Source: Heliocybe sulcata
Taxonomy: Eukaryota; Basidiomycota; Agaricomycetes; Gloeophyllales; Gloeophyllaceae
Direction: 5' to 3'
NCBI GenBank assembly: GCA_004369045.1
Contig: ML213509.1
Coordinates: 124,001-188,000 of the forward strand
Length of the DNA: 64,000 nt
Shown: positions 33,083 to 44,210 of the stretch, piece after piece
How the letters are laid out: each line of letters starts with the position of its first letter
Numbering within the stretch: the first letter of the stretch is position 1
Made by a program: the position numbers and the translations under genes
The notes under the pieces: generated by a model
Databases searched by the model: none
The model's input: the letters and a program-made list of their open reading frames with translations, nothing else
What the model was told of the DNA's origin: nothing

Positions 33083-33514
33083 AGTGTGCTGTCAGTCTAG
33101 TAATACACGGCCAAAAGAAAAGGGAAGGGAAGGGGAAGGGGAGAGGACAGCCTGGAGTCTCCAGAGGGCGGCAATGCGGGGTTAATTAGTGTGGGTCCTC
33201 ATGGTTGAACACAGCCAAGCAGGCTCAAACAACGCGTCGTGACAGTGCAATCACGCGTACGTGACGCACGCGTTAAATACCTCCGCGACGCCATAACCAT
33301 AACCGCTGGCTGCGGCTTCCAGAGAGCGACTGTCGAGCGGAGCATTCGCTTTAGATGTAGAAACTCGAGCAAAAATACATTGTCAGAAAGCGTACAGAAG
33401 AGCATTCGTATAGAATACCATACTCTAGTAATAAGGTATACAGCGGAACGTAAAGTGAATTAGACGTCATTCTACCCTAAGGAAACCCTTGTCCTTTTCG
33501 GTACAGTAGCGCGA
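33083..33514 (-). promoter_or_regulatory. Kinase promoter region: G-run tract and three ACGCGT sites
   Basis: The interval separates the kinase start (33082) from the SMC6 stop (33515), both on the minus strand. At 33122-33141 the plus strand has four G-runs of 3-4 bases separated by AA. In the direction of transcription this is a C/T tract about 40 bases before the ATG, a common feature of basidiomycete promoters; the opposite strand could fold as a G-quadruplex. Three palindromic ACGCGT sites at 33232-33237, 33253-33258 and 33268-33273 fall within 42 bases. ACGCGT is the MluI cell-cycle box bound by MBF in yeasts. Regulation is inferred only. Confidence 0.5.
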
Positions 33515-36500
33515 TTAGCTAAATGACAACACGCCTTGACCACGCTCGGGATCGGACATGCGGTGGACGCGTACAGTGTTCGTCACAGCGACATTGTTCA
33601 TGTCCTGCGGCGTGATGAGGATATACTGCTTGCCATCGGACGAGTTGGCGGTATCGATCTAGGGGGAGCGTAATCAGGTGAACATGTGTGTAGAAGTATT
33701 AAATAGAGGCGCACCATCATCTTCATACTGATACGTCGATTAACAGCGTCCATGAAGACGTCGAACTCGTCTAGTCATACAAATCAGGACCAGCCACCTA
33801 CGTACGGAAGGTGGATACGCACCAAGGCAGCGGATAGGACAGCCGATAGCCTCCCACAGCGACAAAAGCAAACAGATAGTCGAGAACGACTTCTCTCCCC
33901 CACTCAGCGAGCGAGGATCTTTGTCCCGAGCCTGCGTTCCCGCTTGGTCGTCGGTCTGGACCTAGGATTGTCAGCGGTGTTAGATCAGCGTGTCCAGTCT
34001 AGGGCGACGTCAACGGGTAACAGACCTTTAACGCAAGGGTACCAGCAGAGTGGTCGAACAGCACTTTCCCGTAATAACCACGGTTGGAAAGGTGGTACTG
34101 GAACACGACCTTGCAGCGAAGAGCGATATGCCTGCGGAACTCGTGCCATTTCGCCAATCGGATGACCAAAGACGCTTTCAACGCCTTGTTAAGAGCAGTC
34201 ATCTGCTTGAGGTCGCGCTCGGCATTGTCAAGTGCACTCTTATGTCTATTGAGCTGCATGGTGATTTCCTCCACCGTCGCTCCTTGTCTAGATGACTCGT
34301 CAATGGAAAACATAACTGCTGAGGCCGACCGCACTGACTTCTTCTCCCGCTGCTTGAGGGCCGCCTGGACGGAGTCCAGGTCGCGCTGGACCTCCGCGAC
34401 CTCGCGAGGATTCTCAAAGCGATTGCAGTATTCCTCCGCCTTCGCAGTCCAGTCCTATAACATCGGTAAGGGACGGGTTCCATTGTTGCTCGTCTAAGAC
34501 ATACCTCGAAGACCTTCTGCAATTCCTCAGCCTCCTCCTGAACTGCATTCACCTTCGCTTGGTCGTCGTCAAGCTTCTTCTGATAGTGCTGCTTGTTCTT
34601 CTGAGCCTCGAGCCGCTTTATGACGGCTTCATCGATTTCTCCCTGTAGGAAGACATGAGGAGTCAGGGATTGATTCGCACAACAGACCACTACAGAAGCT
34701 CACCTTGATCCCATTACGTCGCTCATTGAAGTCATCAATCTTCTTCTTGACGTCGTTCTGCTCAGCAATAAGCGGTTTCTGCGCCTCGTCCACCTCCGCT
34801 CTCTGCTTCAAGAGGTTGGCGTACTGCGTCTTGATGTTCTCCCGCTCAACCACGGCCTCCTAGTAAGGTAATAAGGTGAGAGGGTGTGCGCGACGAGTAG
34901 GGGCAACGACGAACATCTCTAGCAGACTGGAGAGCACTGATGGTAGTGGGCAAGTCATCGTTAATCTCGTTCTGGAGGTTGCCGACTTCCAGCTTCTTCT
35001 GCGACACAATCTTGTAAAGGGAAGCGTCACGGTTCTACAAACATGGCTGAGAATCTGTGGCATGCGTAACACTGGCAACCAAAGCGTACGCTGAGATCCT
35101 GAAGAACCCTCTTGCATTCAGTGTGTGCAGCTCTCGTCTGCTTGAGACCGTCGATGACGTCGTGATATTTACGCTCAGCGTCTCTCAAGAGACCCTCGTA
35201 ATACCTGTATAAGCGCTTGAGCACGCTATCTTGAGAGATGTCACTGAGAATACTAACGCGATATTATCTGCAGAACTGCGATTGGTGAAGAGCGCCTGCC
35301 GACGGTCAGCCGCTGGCAACTCTTGGAGCGGGATCGACTGGCCACCACCATCACTGTCGAATGCCAGATGAGAAAACATATGAATGGTAAAGACAACGTC
35401 AACTCACGCGTATCTTCGAACGTTATACCTGTCTCTCGTCCAAGCGACGCCGTTGCCGCGCAGGTTCTTGAGCACATTGTTACCTATCTCACGATTCTCA
35501 GCGAGCACGGTTCTCTCGATGCTCTGCTGGTTCACGAGCAAGCGGAGGACGTATTCGTCGTCGATCTATGCACCGTCCACTTTTAGGCACAGTTCTTCCT
35601 TGAATGCGCTGAATTGGCATACCTCAAGCGCTCGGAGCACTGTCAAAATATCTACTGGAGGCTCTCCGCTACTATAATCGAATAGGTCGAACTCGGAGAT
35701 CAGAATGTTGATCATCCCGCTGCGACGTAAGTTAGCACCAGGATATCTAGAAACTTCGACCGTCGACTCACCTGCCCGTCTGATCCAGTATCCTCTTCAG
35801 CTGGGGCCGATCCCTCGCGTCAGTGACCGCAAAAGACGACATCGAACCGCCCAGTTGCGTTCTCAAGACCTCCGCCCACTTCTCCGGTTCCTTCACTTTG
35901 ACGTGGACGCCCAACGGGCCCACTGGCTTGTTGCCATACCATTTTGCTCCCTTGATCTCCTGCAGCACTCGCTTCATATCCCTTCCGTACGCCCCCAAGC
36001 TGTTGTCTTCCTCAGAGCGCGCCCGCGACAGCGCCTCCTGAGCCTTATGGACCTCAACCTGCGCCTTGCTACGGGCCGTATCGCCTTCGTCGCCTGACTG
36101 CGCGATGTTGCGGAGTTCGATGTTCTTCTCCTGGATCTGCACGCGCACATCCTTCAGCTGCTCTTCGGCGTTGTGCAGGTCCTCTCGCGCTGCTTGGATC
36201 TTCTGTTCGATCTCGTCTCGCTTGAACTTGGTCTGAGCCTCCAGCTTTTTGGTCTCCTCCTCGATCGACTTCCCACACTCCTCTATATGCTTGCTGGTGC
36301 GGTTGATTTGGTCGTTCATTTCCTTTTCCTGTGCCTAAACACGATGGCTTAAGCAGCAAGTACAAAACAAGCAGAGAAAGCTCACCTTCAAGTCGAAGAT
36401 CTTCTTCTTGTTCGCTTTAATCTTCTCCCCCAGGTCAGCCTTCCTCTTCTGCAGATCCTCAATGTCACCCAATTCGGCGTACTGCGACTCCAAGATCCCA

Positions 36501-37944
36501 ACCTGCTCGCTCGCAGCGCGGAACGAAGCTTCAGTGGCGTCTAATTCGGCTTGAAGCTTGGGCAGGCGGCGCTGCATCTTCGCAACTTCCTCCATCTTCT
36601 TCTTCATCTCCGTCTCCTTACTAGCCACGTGAGCCCATGCCAACTCCTTCTTCAGCTCATCTGCCTCTTGTTTCTTCTTCCGAGCTTGTTCAGCCTCCTT
36701 GAATCTGTCGGATGCCTCCTTGTAGGCCTGACGCAAGTCGCTCATTCCATCCTTCTTGCTCTGTAAGACCTTGGCAGTTTGGGAGATGTTTTCGAAGCAG
36801 GTGTCATATTCGTCGCTCAACTGTTGAAGCTGAGTACCCTTCAGGAAGAACTAGACAAGATGAACCAACAAATGAGTGTGACGAATAAATGGCACCGACC
36901 TAGACATACCTTATACTTGTCGTTAGGGTTCGCAGCACTCAAGAACTGCCGAGCAGAGTCTATCAAAAAATATCAGTCTCTCGCCTCGTCCTTAACGAGC
37001 CGACTCCGAAACTAACCTTGCGTAAGCACATTCATTGGGTTGTCTACCTGAATATTCATGTGGTCGCATATAGCTGCGAGCTCTTCTCGTTTGGTGGAGA
37101 CGACGCGCCCATCCTTACTCTTGATCTTGTAGGATGAGCTACCTTCTTTTGTGAAGCGGCGCGTTACGACGATGCTTTTGCCATATGATTCGGGTTTGTA
37201 CGCCTCTTCACCCTGATTCTTGAGCGAAATGCTGACTTCAGAAACACTAGACAGCAAACCAGTGAGGAAGAATACTAGGCATGATTGGTGGCGACGTACG
37301 ATTGGCCTTCACGAATGAAAGACTTAAGGCCGGAGCCACGACCAGTGGAGGTTGCTTTGCCTCCGAGAGCGACGGTGACGGCTGATAGAACAGCACTTTT
37401 GCCACCTTATATAGCGTGTTCAAGATAGGAGGACATGCGAAGATTTACTATGACCTACTTCCGTTGTGACCTAGGGGTATATTTAGCTACAGGCTATAGG
37501 ACACACGCCACTGCGACTCTTACCAATAATGAAGTTGATCTGCGGGCCGAATGAGAAAGTCAAGTATTTGTGACACATGAACTGGTGCATTTCCAGGGAC
37601 TCAATAATCCCCATCTCCGCGACACCCTATTCACAGATCACAGACGTCAATCAGCCACAGAGAGCACGATAAAATATTACGTGACTTACACCCTGATGTC
37701 TGCTCTTCTTCTGCACCAGAGCACGTATAGCTTCCTCATGCTCTTCCTCAAACATCCTCTCGACGTCCTCCTCCTTTACCTCTTCATCGTCGCTCGCCTC
37801 CTGTTGCGCGTGGTCCTTACTTTTGCGTCCAGCGGGAACGTGGCCTTCATCGCGCTTGGCCCTCTTCGCAGGGGTACTCTGCGGGCTGTGGTCGCCCTCT
37901 CCTTCGCTGCCGCTGACGTCTGTTGCCCTGCGCTTGCCGGGCAT
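33515..37944 (-). CDS. smc6: SMC6, structural maintenance of chromosomes protein
   Basis: Twenty exons give 1126 residues. They are 37690-37944, 37524-37626, 37459-37470, 37300-37405, 37017-37246, 36910-36959, 36386-36850, 35772-36334, 35623-35719, 35408-35565, 35258-35353, 35090-35204, 34915-35034, 34704-34859, 34505-34642, 34339-34454, 34026-34287, 33823-33961, 33715-33770 and 33515-33658. After an acidic, Ser-rich leader come Walker A GHNGSGKS at 120-127, coiled coil, a hinge around residues 430-600, a second coil, and the ABC signature LSGGE at 1033-1037. DEFDVFMD at 1061-1068 is diagnostic for SMC6 rather than other SMCs. SMC6 pairs with SMC5 in the Smc5/6 complex for recombinational repair, which carries the Nse2 SUMO ligase. 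Exon 3 is only 12 bases and encodes part of Walker A. An ACGCGT site lies 78 bases before the ATG (38022-38027). Confidence 0.96.
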
Positions 37945-38683
37945 GATGGTGAAGGGAAGGAATAAGAATCAGACGTGTGACAAAGCGCGTATGTCACACA
38001 TATCCAGCGTCACGTGGGCGGACGCGTTGGTAAATCATCAGAGTCCGCAATATTTGGACCTATACGTCAGGCGTGGATAGTCTCTAGATAGCCCTTGGAC
38101 ACATACATGGACGGCAATTGAGCTGGCAAGCATACCCCCATCGAGTAGACGAACACAACCGCGGGTGAAGGGCATCACTGCATGGCAGGTACATGCGACA
38201 CGCATCTCTATACAGCATCTGCTCTTATAAGTACACACTTTCGACAACAGCGGAACAAGCACTGGAATTTCTAGGGTATTAACTACACAAGACATGCAAC
38301 TCCAAAAACGAGCTGCACCGCAAACGTAAAAGGTACAGTTCTAATAGGAATGGATGCAGCACATAGCCTATTAGATAACGAGCAGGAGGGTATGTGAAGA
38401 TCCGATGTCAAGCAGAAAAAGCAAGATCCAGGTCAGTTCATGTACCGCAAAATAAAACCGAAAACCGAGCATGCAAGGATGGGTCGTGAGACGGGTGAGG
38501 AGGATGCGAAGGGTATCGAAGATCCTGAAGGGTGCGGAGGGAGAGAACCGAAAAAACCTGGCGATAAATACCGTGTTGTAAGGAAAGGACGGGACAGCAA
38601 GCGCTTCTCTGTTGAGGAGCTTTTGAATCCCAGGCGCTGGGCGCTGGTCGGGTTCAGGGAAATCCAGTTTAGACGAGACCTGC
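37945..38683. other. Intergenic region: SMC6 promoter and 3' end of the next gene
   Basis: No gene supported. Near SMC6 it carries CACGTG at 38011-38016 and ACGCGT at 38022-38027, six bases apart. A plus-strand frame from 38440 to 38709 overlaps the stop region of the minus-strand gene at 38684, is rich in Lys, Arg and Gly, and lacks any recognisable pattern, so it is left out. Confidence 0.45.
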
Positions 38684-39818
38684 TTATTGCAGATCCGATA
38701 TTCTGTTGAGCCGCTTTCGGTGGTGAACGATCGGGACGATAGGGACGACCGCGGGAGTCGGGAATATCTCGTCCACAGCACGCCGCGCAACTGTGTTCGT
38801 CGGGCTGACATGATGGCTTGACGGCGCACCGACGGCGCTAGCGGTGGCTGCTCCTTCTGTCGACGTGGCAGCCTCATTGGCAGAGCCGCCAATAGCCTTG
38901 GGTGTTGAGTGTCCGGTGGTGGACTTGTGCGATACATACACCCCGAGGGCAACAGCGCCCGCAATGCACGCGAGAAGGAAGAGGCCGATGACCCACACCC
39001 AGCGAGACAGACGACTTGTCCCATTCTGCGTCTTCTTGAGCCAGAAACTACACAAGCATTAGCTGAGCAACCAAATGAGTGGGAGAGAGACACACCTCTC
39101 CTTGGTATCCGACTTGGCAACCATACTAAACCGTCTCCAGAACTCATCGCCTCTCTCGCCCCGTCTGGGCAAGGGTGTGTCCTCTGAGTGTGCACGCATG
39201 ATTCCAGGGCGCAGCTGCGATGTCTCGAACTTGACACCGTTGGCGGCTTCGTTGCGAGGCCTAGCGAATATAGGCGTAATGGGCGTCATCGGAGGTTGCA
39301 AGGGATGGGGCGTGCTGGGCACGTTGACCGGCGCAGGGGGAGGAATTGCGAGGCGGATGGGGTTCGCCTCAGACATCTGGCCGTCACGCATCGCAGCGGG
39401 CGAGGGGCGGGAGATCGAGTCCAGAGCATGAACGGGGTTGGGCGCAGCATAACCTGGCCTTGGAGACGCCAGCGGAATGGGCTGGGTAGCAGGCACTTGA
39501 ATGGCGTGCTTGTTTTGGAACGGGTTCTGGTCGTTGTCGTCGTCGTCCATATCGCCATTCATGAAGCCCGCCCCGACGGCGTCGTTTCCGTCTAAGTAGT
39601 TGTCGTATCTTGGGAGGGGTGAGGATAGTCGACATAGTCGCAAGAGCAAGGGACACGTACACATTGTAGGCAGACGTCCTGGAATTTGGATCCGCATGGG
39701 GCTGCTGTCTGACCCCGCGCTGGGGCTCAGACTGTTGGAAGTACTCATCGGGTTCGTCAGTTGCGAACGGAGGCCTGCCCGCAAGAGGCGGATTTGGGTA
39801 GTGAATGGGTCCGGCCAT
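38684..39818 (-). CDS. Single-pass membrane protein of unknown function
   Basis: Three exons (39661-39818, 39096-39608, 38684-39047) encode 344 residues. The first ~220 residues are Pro/Asn/Asp-rich and look disordered, with an acidic run DMDDDDNDQN and a Pro-rich region. A basic stretch with WLKKTQ precedes one strong hydrophobic helix at about 240-262 (WVWVIGLFLLACIAGAVALG). The C-terminal ~80 residues are Ser/Thr/Ala-rich, as in O-mannosylated fungal outer domains. The positive charges before the helix predict that the N-terminus is cytosolic and the C-terminus is outside (type II). I recognise no domain. Similar small single-pass proteins are frequent in Agaricomycetes, but the function is not known to me. 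Confidence 0.75.
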
Positions 39819-40939
39819 TTATTCGAATGCGGTGTTTTGGTCGGTCTGGTCTAGTCTGGACTGGAATACAAGAAGCGATTGATGCCGCGCGGAATGCAAG
39901 ACGAAAAGAGCGAAATCAAAGAGAATGGAAGCCTCGAATAATATCAAGGCAAGCAGAACACAGCCAGATGAGTGCAAGACACCTGTAAACTGGCCGGGAG
40001 GTGAAGGGGAAGGATAAGGAGTAACTGCAAGGGCGAGCGTGGGTATAAGACCTGGCCGAAAGAAGCTTGCCAGTGGCAACCGGCTAAAACACTCGCGATT
40101 GCCGCTGCACTCAACAACGAGCGCTCAAAGTCGTGAAACGGGGGTCCTATTGATCCATTCCTTTCAGCAACATTACATTCTGGTGCTCTAGAACGCAGAC
40201 ATGGATCTCAGAATTGAGAGAATCTTGAAGCCTCGCTATCTTTTCCAAGTTGTTTGCGTTGTATGTGAGCCGGGATCCCATCTCCCATCGTCATTGACCG
40301 CCGGTTCACATGCGGATGCGGAGGTAACTTGTGATGGCCCCGAGACGTCAGCGGGAAGGACGAAGGTAAGATGAAGGCAAAGGTGATCTCATCAATCAGA
40401 CTCTGAATGCGCTAAGTATATCTCAATTCAAACATTTATAGACAGCTTACCTCGCTTTCGGGAACAAGGCTTCCACGTTATGGTAGCAAGTATCTCAGGA
40501 ACCCATATTTGACTCCCATGCGTTTTCGTCCTTCGTGCGCGGACACGTTCACCGGAGGCATGAGCTCGAAATACAGCAACGTGAGGCAACAGTAATCGGA
40601 GGTGATAAGAGAACAAGGCCCCGGGTTCCTGCGAGCATGGGAGACATATGCTTCCTATGTCGAGATGCTATCTACGATATATGGATTCTCATGCGATCAT
40701 GTCAACGTCTCAACAGGGAATGATTGAAAATCATGACACACCAGGTCTCTTGACACAGGCCCTGCAGCTGAAGCTTGAAGCCTCAGTGGTATGGCATGTA
40801 CTAGAGCCAGCGCGGCTACATAGCTCGGTGAATAATGCTAGCTGGATGGCAGTTAGACGTTCACCGCATCATGATGAGCCGCTGACAGAGCAGGCACTCT
40901 ACAAAGGTCCGTTCTGCGTGCAATATACCTCGATCTGGC
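39819..40939. other. Gene-free interval with no clear features
   Basis: About 1.1 kb between the membrane-protein start and the dehydrogenase pseudogene. Short frames on both strands show no domain pattern or splice structure. The first 200 bases should hold the promoter of the minus-strand membrane-protein gene. Confidence 0.45.
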
Positions 40940-41800
40940 TCACACGGGTGTCTCATGAGGACGGGCGAATTTGACACCACTAACGCTGTTCTCGCTCAAA
41001 TCCCTGGAACCGTCAGGAATGCTCAGCAGCCCATTCCGCATCACCTTTACTGGAGTTGCAATTGGTTGTCGAACATCGACCACGGTACGTCAATATCACC
41101 ATTACAAAGATATAGCACTGGTGCCACGAACCTTGTTACACGTTGCCGAAACCTGAAATACCCACTTCTTGGCCTGCGGATCGGTTCGGACTGTGATTAC
41201 CACCGCGACAATAAAAGTTCCACCAGGTGTGAGGAGGCCACAGCCTGCTTAATGAGTATCCAGATCACTGTTGCATCGTAAACGATTTCCAGATGGGACT
41301 CAATGAGGGAGTTGACCGCTACTCGGAGGTGATCGATCACGTTGGTCGCGCCCAGAGACTTCAGCAACTCTTCGTTATGCAGAGCAGCAAACGTCCCTCG
41401 GACTCCTTCTAGCGCTAAAACGCGTAGCTTGCGTAGAACTTCAGCTTCCGCAATCGCGTATTGCTGGAAGGCAGCTTCTCGGGCATGTACCAGCCCTTAG
41501 ATGACCTACAATCGCGCCAAGCATCAGTAATCGTATACTTACTCAGTGGTATATGTTGTGAATCTTACACTCTATTGCCCTTGGAAAAGCCAGTAACACC
41601 TTCGCCGATTTTTTCCAGAGTCCCCCTTAGCTTTTTATACTTGAGTCGCTCCCTTCCTCATCCTTCCTCTGGTCTGGTTGGCTAGCATGCAAGTAGGAAC
41701 AGCGAGTAGAACAGCGAAATTGTCGCGCCCTTCGCGGTAGGCAGCAAGCTCGAGCATATGCCGCTGCCTATTACGCATCCCCGGCAAAGCCATAGCAATC
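40940..41800 (-). pseudogene. Decayed zinc-type alcohol dehydrogenase / enoyl reductase (MDR) gene
   Basis: Pieces of a medium-chain dehydrogenase appear in correct order on the minus strand. They are a start-like piece REGRDNFAV, then EKIGEGVTGFSKGNRV ending at an intact donor, then WYMPE, AFQQYAI, LHNEELLKSLGATNVID, IVYDAT, PGGTFIVAV, NGLLSIPDG and a C-terminal SGVKFARPHETPV with TGA at 40940. They do not form one protein. The frame changes at least twice, about 40-50 residues are missing from the N-terminal lobe, and the nucleotide-binding Rossmann core with its GGxxxVG motif is absent between AFQQYAI and LHNEELL. Family identity is confident from these landmarks. The gene was probably an NADPH-dependent reductase of the large fungal family and is now non-functional. 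No transposon was seen next to it. Confidence 0.75.
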
Positions 41801-42574
41801 AGAGGCTACGTTCTGTGCATACCCCAAAGAGTCAGGCTATAGCGCAAAAGGCAGTCCAGTGCAAGAGCAGACAATCGACAGAATACCAGACAGAGCTCAG
41901 AGGTACATAAGTCGTCGCAGGTACTGTTTTCATGGTCATGCTCTGCCCGCTGCTACGTACAGTACTTCTTCTTTGTCATCGCAAACGTCCTGTGAGCTCA
42001 GAGGTTGAATACTGAAATATTGAAATATTGCAAGGACGAGCTGGGCGAGAGGAACAGACGTTGCGGCGACCGGTGATCGACGTCGGCCAATGCATGAGCG
42101 GTCACGGGATCCTTGCCACAATCCACGGTTTAAATGTGCCACATCGCCACAAACAAATAGGCCAACAGATGATAGATAGATGAATACTTCATTTTTGGCA
42201 GTAATGGCCTCTACATATAGTACAATATGTTGGAAATTGCTCAATAATATCCTGAGTAAATTGGTTATGGATTTTGTTTAGCCCAGATGTGGAATATTGT
42301 AGAATATTCCAGTATTATATTTCAAAGTAGTATATAAAGTCTGAGGAGAAGCAGTCTCGTCATGGGCTTGTAATCTATGGCCTAACAGCTGCTTGTACTA
42401 GTCTATCAAAACTCTACACAATACATTTTCTTTGCTCATTGCTGCTTACGGAGACGGAGACCGGCGTGCTGAACAAATATTAATCATACAAGGAGAGTTC
42501 AAATGTCCAGGCGAGAATATTCGGTACGGTGCTCCAACAAATCGAGGAAAAACAGCACAGTCGTCATCGCAGGA
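41801..42574. other. AT-rich interval with an orphan TATA-like site
   Basis: No gene supported. From about 42000 to 42340 the DNA is AT-rich, with repeated AATATT motifs (for example near 42017-42030 and 42291-42305) and a TATATAAAG site at 42331-42339 that has no recognisable plus-strand gene behind it. A minus-strand frame at 41936-42244 lacks an ATG start and any domain pattern. Confidence 0.4.
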
Positions 42575-43585
42575 TCACAGATTGCCTTTCCCGAAAGCCT
42601 CACGTAGAGCCTCATATTCGTACCAGTTTATCTTGCCATCCTTAAAGAGCCGCCTCAGGGGACTGTCATCGTGTTCTCGAGACCAGCGGGCGACTGTACG
42701 CAGGGCCGTCTCGGTATTGATACCAAGCTCCTCGAAGACTCCGACTAGGTCCGTGAGCTCCAGGCTGGCAAGGAATGCCTCGACGAATTCTGAAGCATGC
42801 TTCGCTTTCACCAAGCCCGGACCCTGACTGGCTCGTCCAAGAGCTTCACGACAGCGAGACGGCTCTACCAGGTACGGCACTGAAGGCCGGACCTGATTCT
42901 GCTTTGGCAGAGTGAGTGCTCCTTGCTGCGAAGCGCAGGTCTGCGTGAGGTCAGCAAGCAATATTCACTGTGTACCGCCGATCACTTACTTGCGGACACC
43001 CTTGCCCGCCCATCTTGGTACGAGGCTGCATGGCGGTCCAATCATACTATGTCAGCGTAAGCATTGGAAAGGATGAGATCACGCACAGGAGGCAGGCTGC
43101 AATCTTGCTCCAGGCGCGGATGGCACTGGTAAAATAGTGAATGGTACACGACAAGCTCAAACGCTGCATAGCCCAAGATGACATACCTTCATTTTATCAG
43201 CACTGTCGGGGTCACCACAGGGCAGTGGCATCTGATTTTCTTTTGAAGAACAGGCAGGCCTTGGGCCGATACGCTTCGCAACGCGAGCCCTTTGCAGCCG
43301 AAGACGGTTCCTCAACCAACTTTGCAGCGGCCATTGACCTTCAAAGCGGTGGAAGATGGGGAATTCCTCGCATACCTAACAACGCATAGGATAAGCGCGT
43401 CAAGCAAAGAGCAGTAGCGGCACTGATGACGGACTTACCCGAGCAATAAACTCATCGACTTTCCCCTGTTGTTGATCGTTGTGGGCGCGGCTGGTGTCAA
43501 GATAACCACGCACTAATATGCGCACTCGCCGCTATGGGGAGCATCTCGTCATTGGACTCATACGAGGGTATTGTCGAACTGACAT
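42575..43585 (-). CDS. Small unrecognised basidiomycete protein
   Basis: Six exons (43564-43585, 43439-43512, 43187-43375, 43087-43125, 42990-43046, 42575-42940) join in phase to 248 residues. The first exon is 22 bases and the fourth 39 bases. No family is recognised. FEGQWPLQSWLRNRL and, near the end, a small all-helical region (FVEAFLASLELTDLVGVFEE, then LFKDGKINWYEYEALREAF) give the only pattern. Short proteins with this layout, a KVDEF-IFxRFEGxWP-like block and a C-terminal helical bundle, seem familiar from Agaricomycetes, but I know no function. The middle is Cys/Pro-rich and low in structure. The ATG at 43585 was chosen because it joins in phase across a good gtatga donor. Confidence 0.65.
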
Positions 43586-44210
43586 AAATCTCTGTGGCTT
43601 CCTTTCGTGCGACGTGGGGCTGTAGAGCTTGGAGATACGTCCGATTACTCCGTGGTATCAGCACCTGCTTCGGCGAAGCGGTGGTACCGGCGCTATGTGA
43701 CTGTTGGACAGCCTGAACTCCTTGACGAGAAAACGCCAGTGAGTAGGTCCCAAAGGTTCATAGTACTTGGTAAATGGATGCACTTACTGGGAGCTTCCTG
43801 GTAGTAAGTCATGGAGAAGGGGCAACGATATCTGCGTAATCAGCGGGCACCTTCAAATACACGCATCGACTCAGGGGGTTCAAGTTGTTGATGAATATAA
43901 ACTGTAGTGGGCAGATCACTCAGATCACTTGACAGCTTCGCTGAGGCGGTCAAAAATAACAGGGCTTGACAAGGGTATTGAGAACGCTGTGTTAGCTACA
44001 TAGACATAATGATAGTGTGGCCATATGATGAGCATAAGAAGACTGTAGCAAGAAAGTAATTGCACGTGCACCACAAGCATGGTAGCAAAGTGCGAAGGAG
44101 TGCACTGTACGTATAGATGAATGCGTGCAAGTAAAGCGGCAAATCTGCCTGCGCTACCCACGATAGTAGCATACGCTACCATTCCAAAGACCAATTGGAC
44201 AAAGGGTTCG
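43586..44210. other. Intergenic region downstream of ULP2
   Basis: About 625 bases without a supportable gene, holding the promoter of the small unknown gene and the 3' region of the SUMO protease. Short frames on both strands lack splice sites or family pattern. Confidence 0.45.

Noticed and set aside
38440-38709. Lys/Arg-rich plus-strand open frame near the membrane-protein stop
   Set aside because: It overlaps the end of the minus-strand gene, has no domain and no neighbouring exons.
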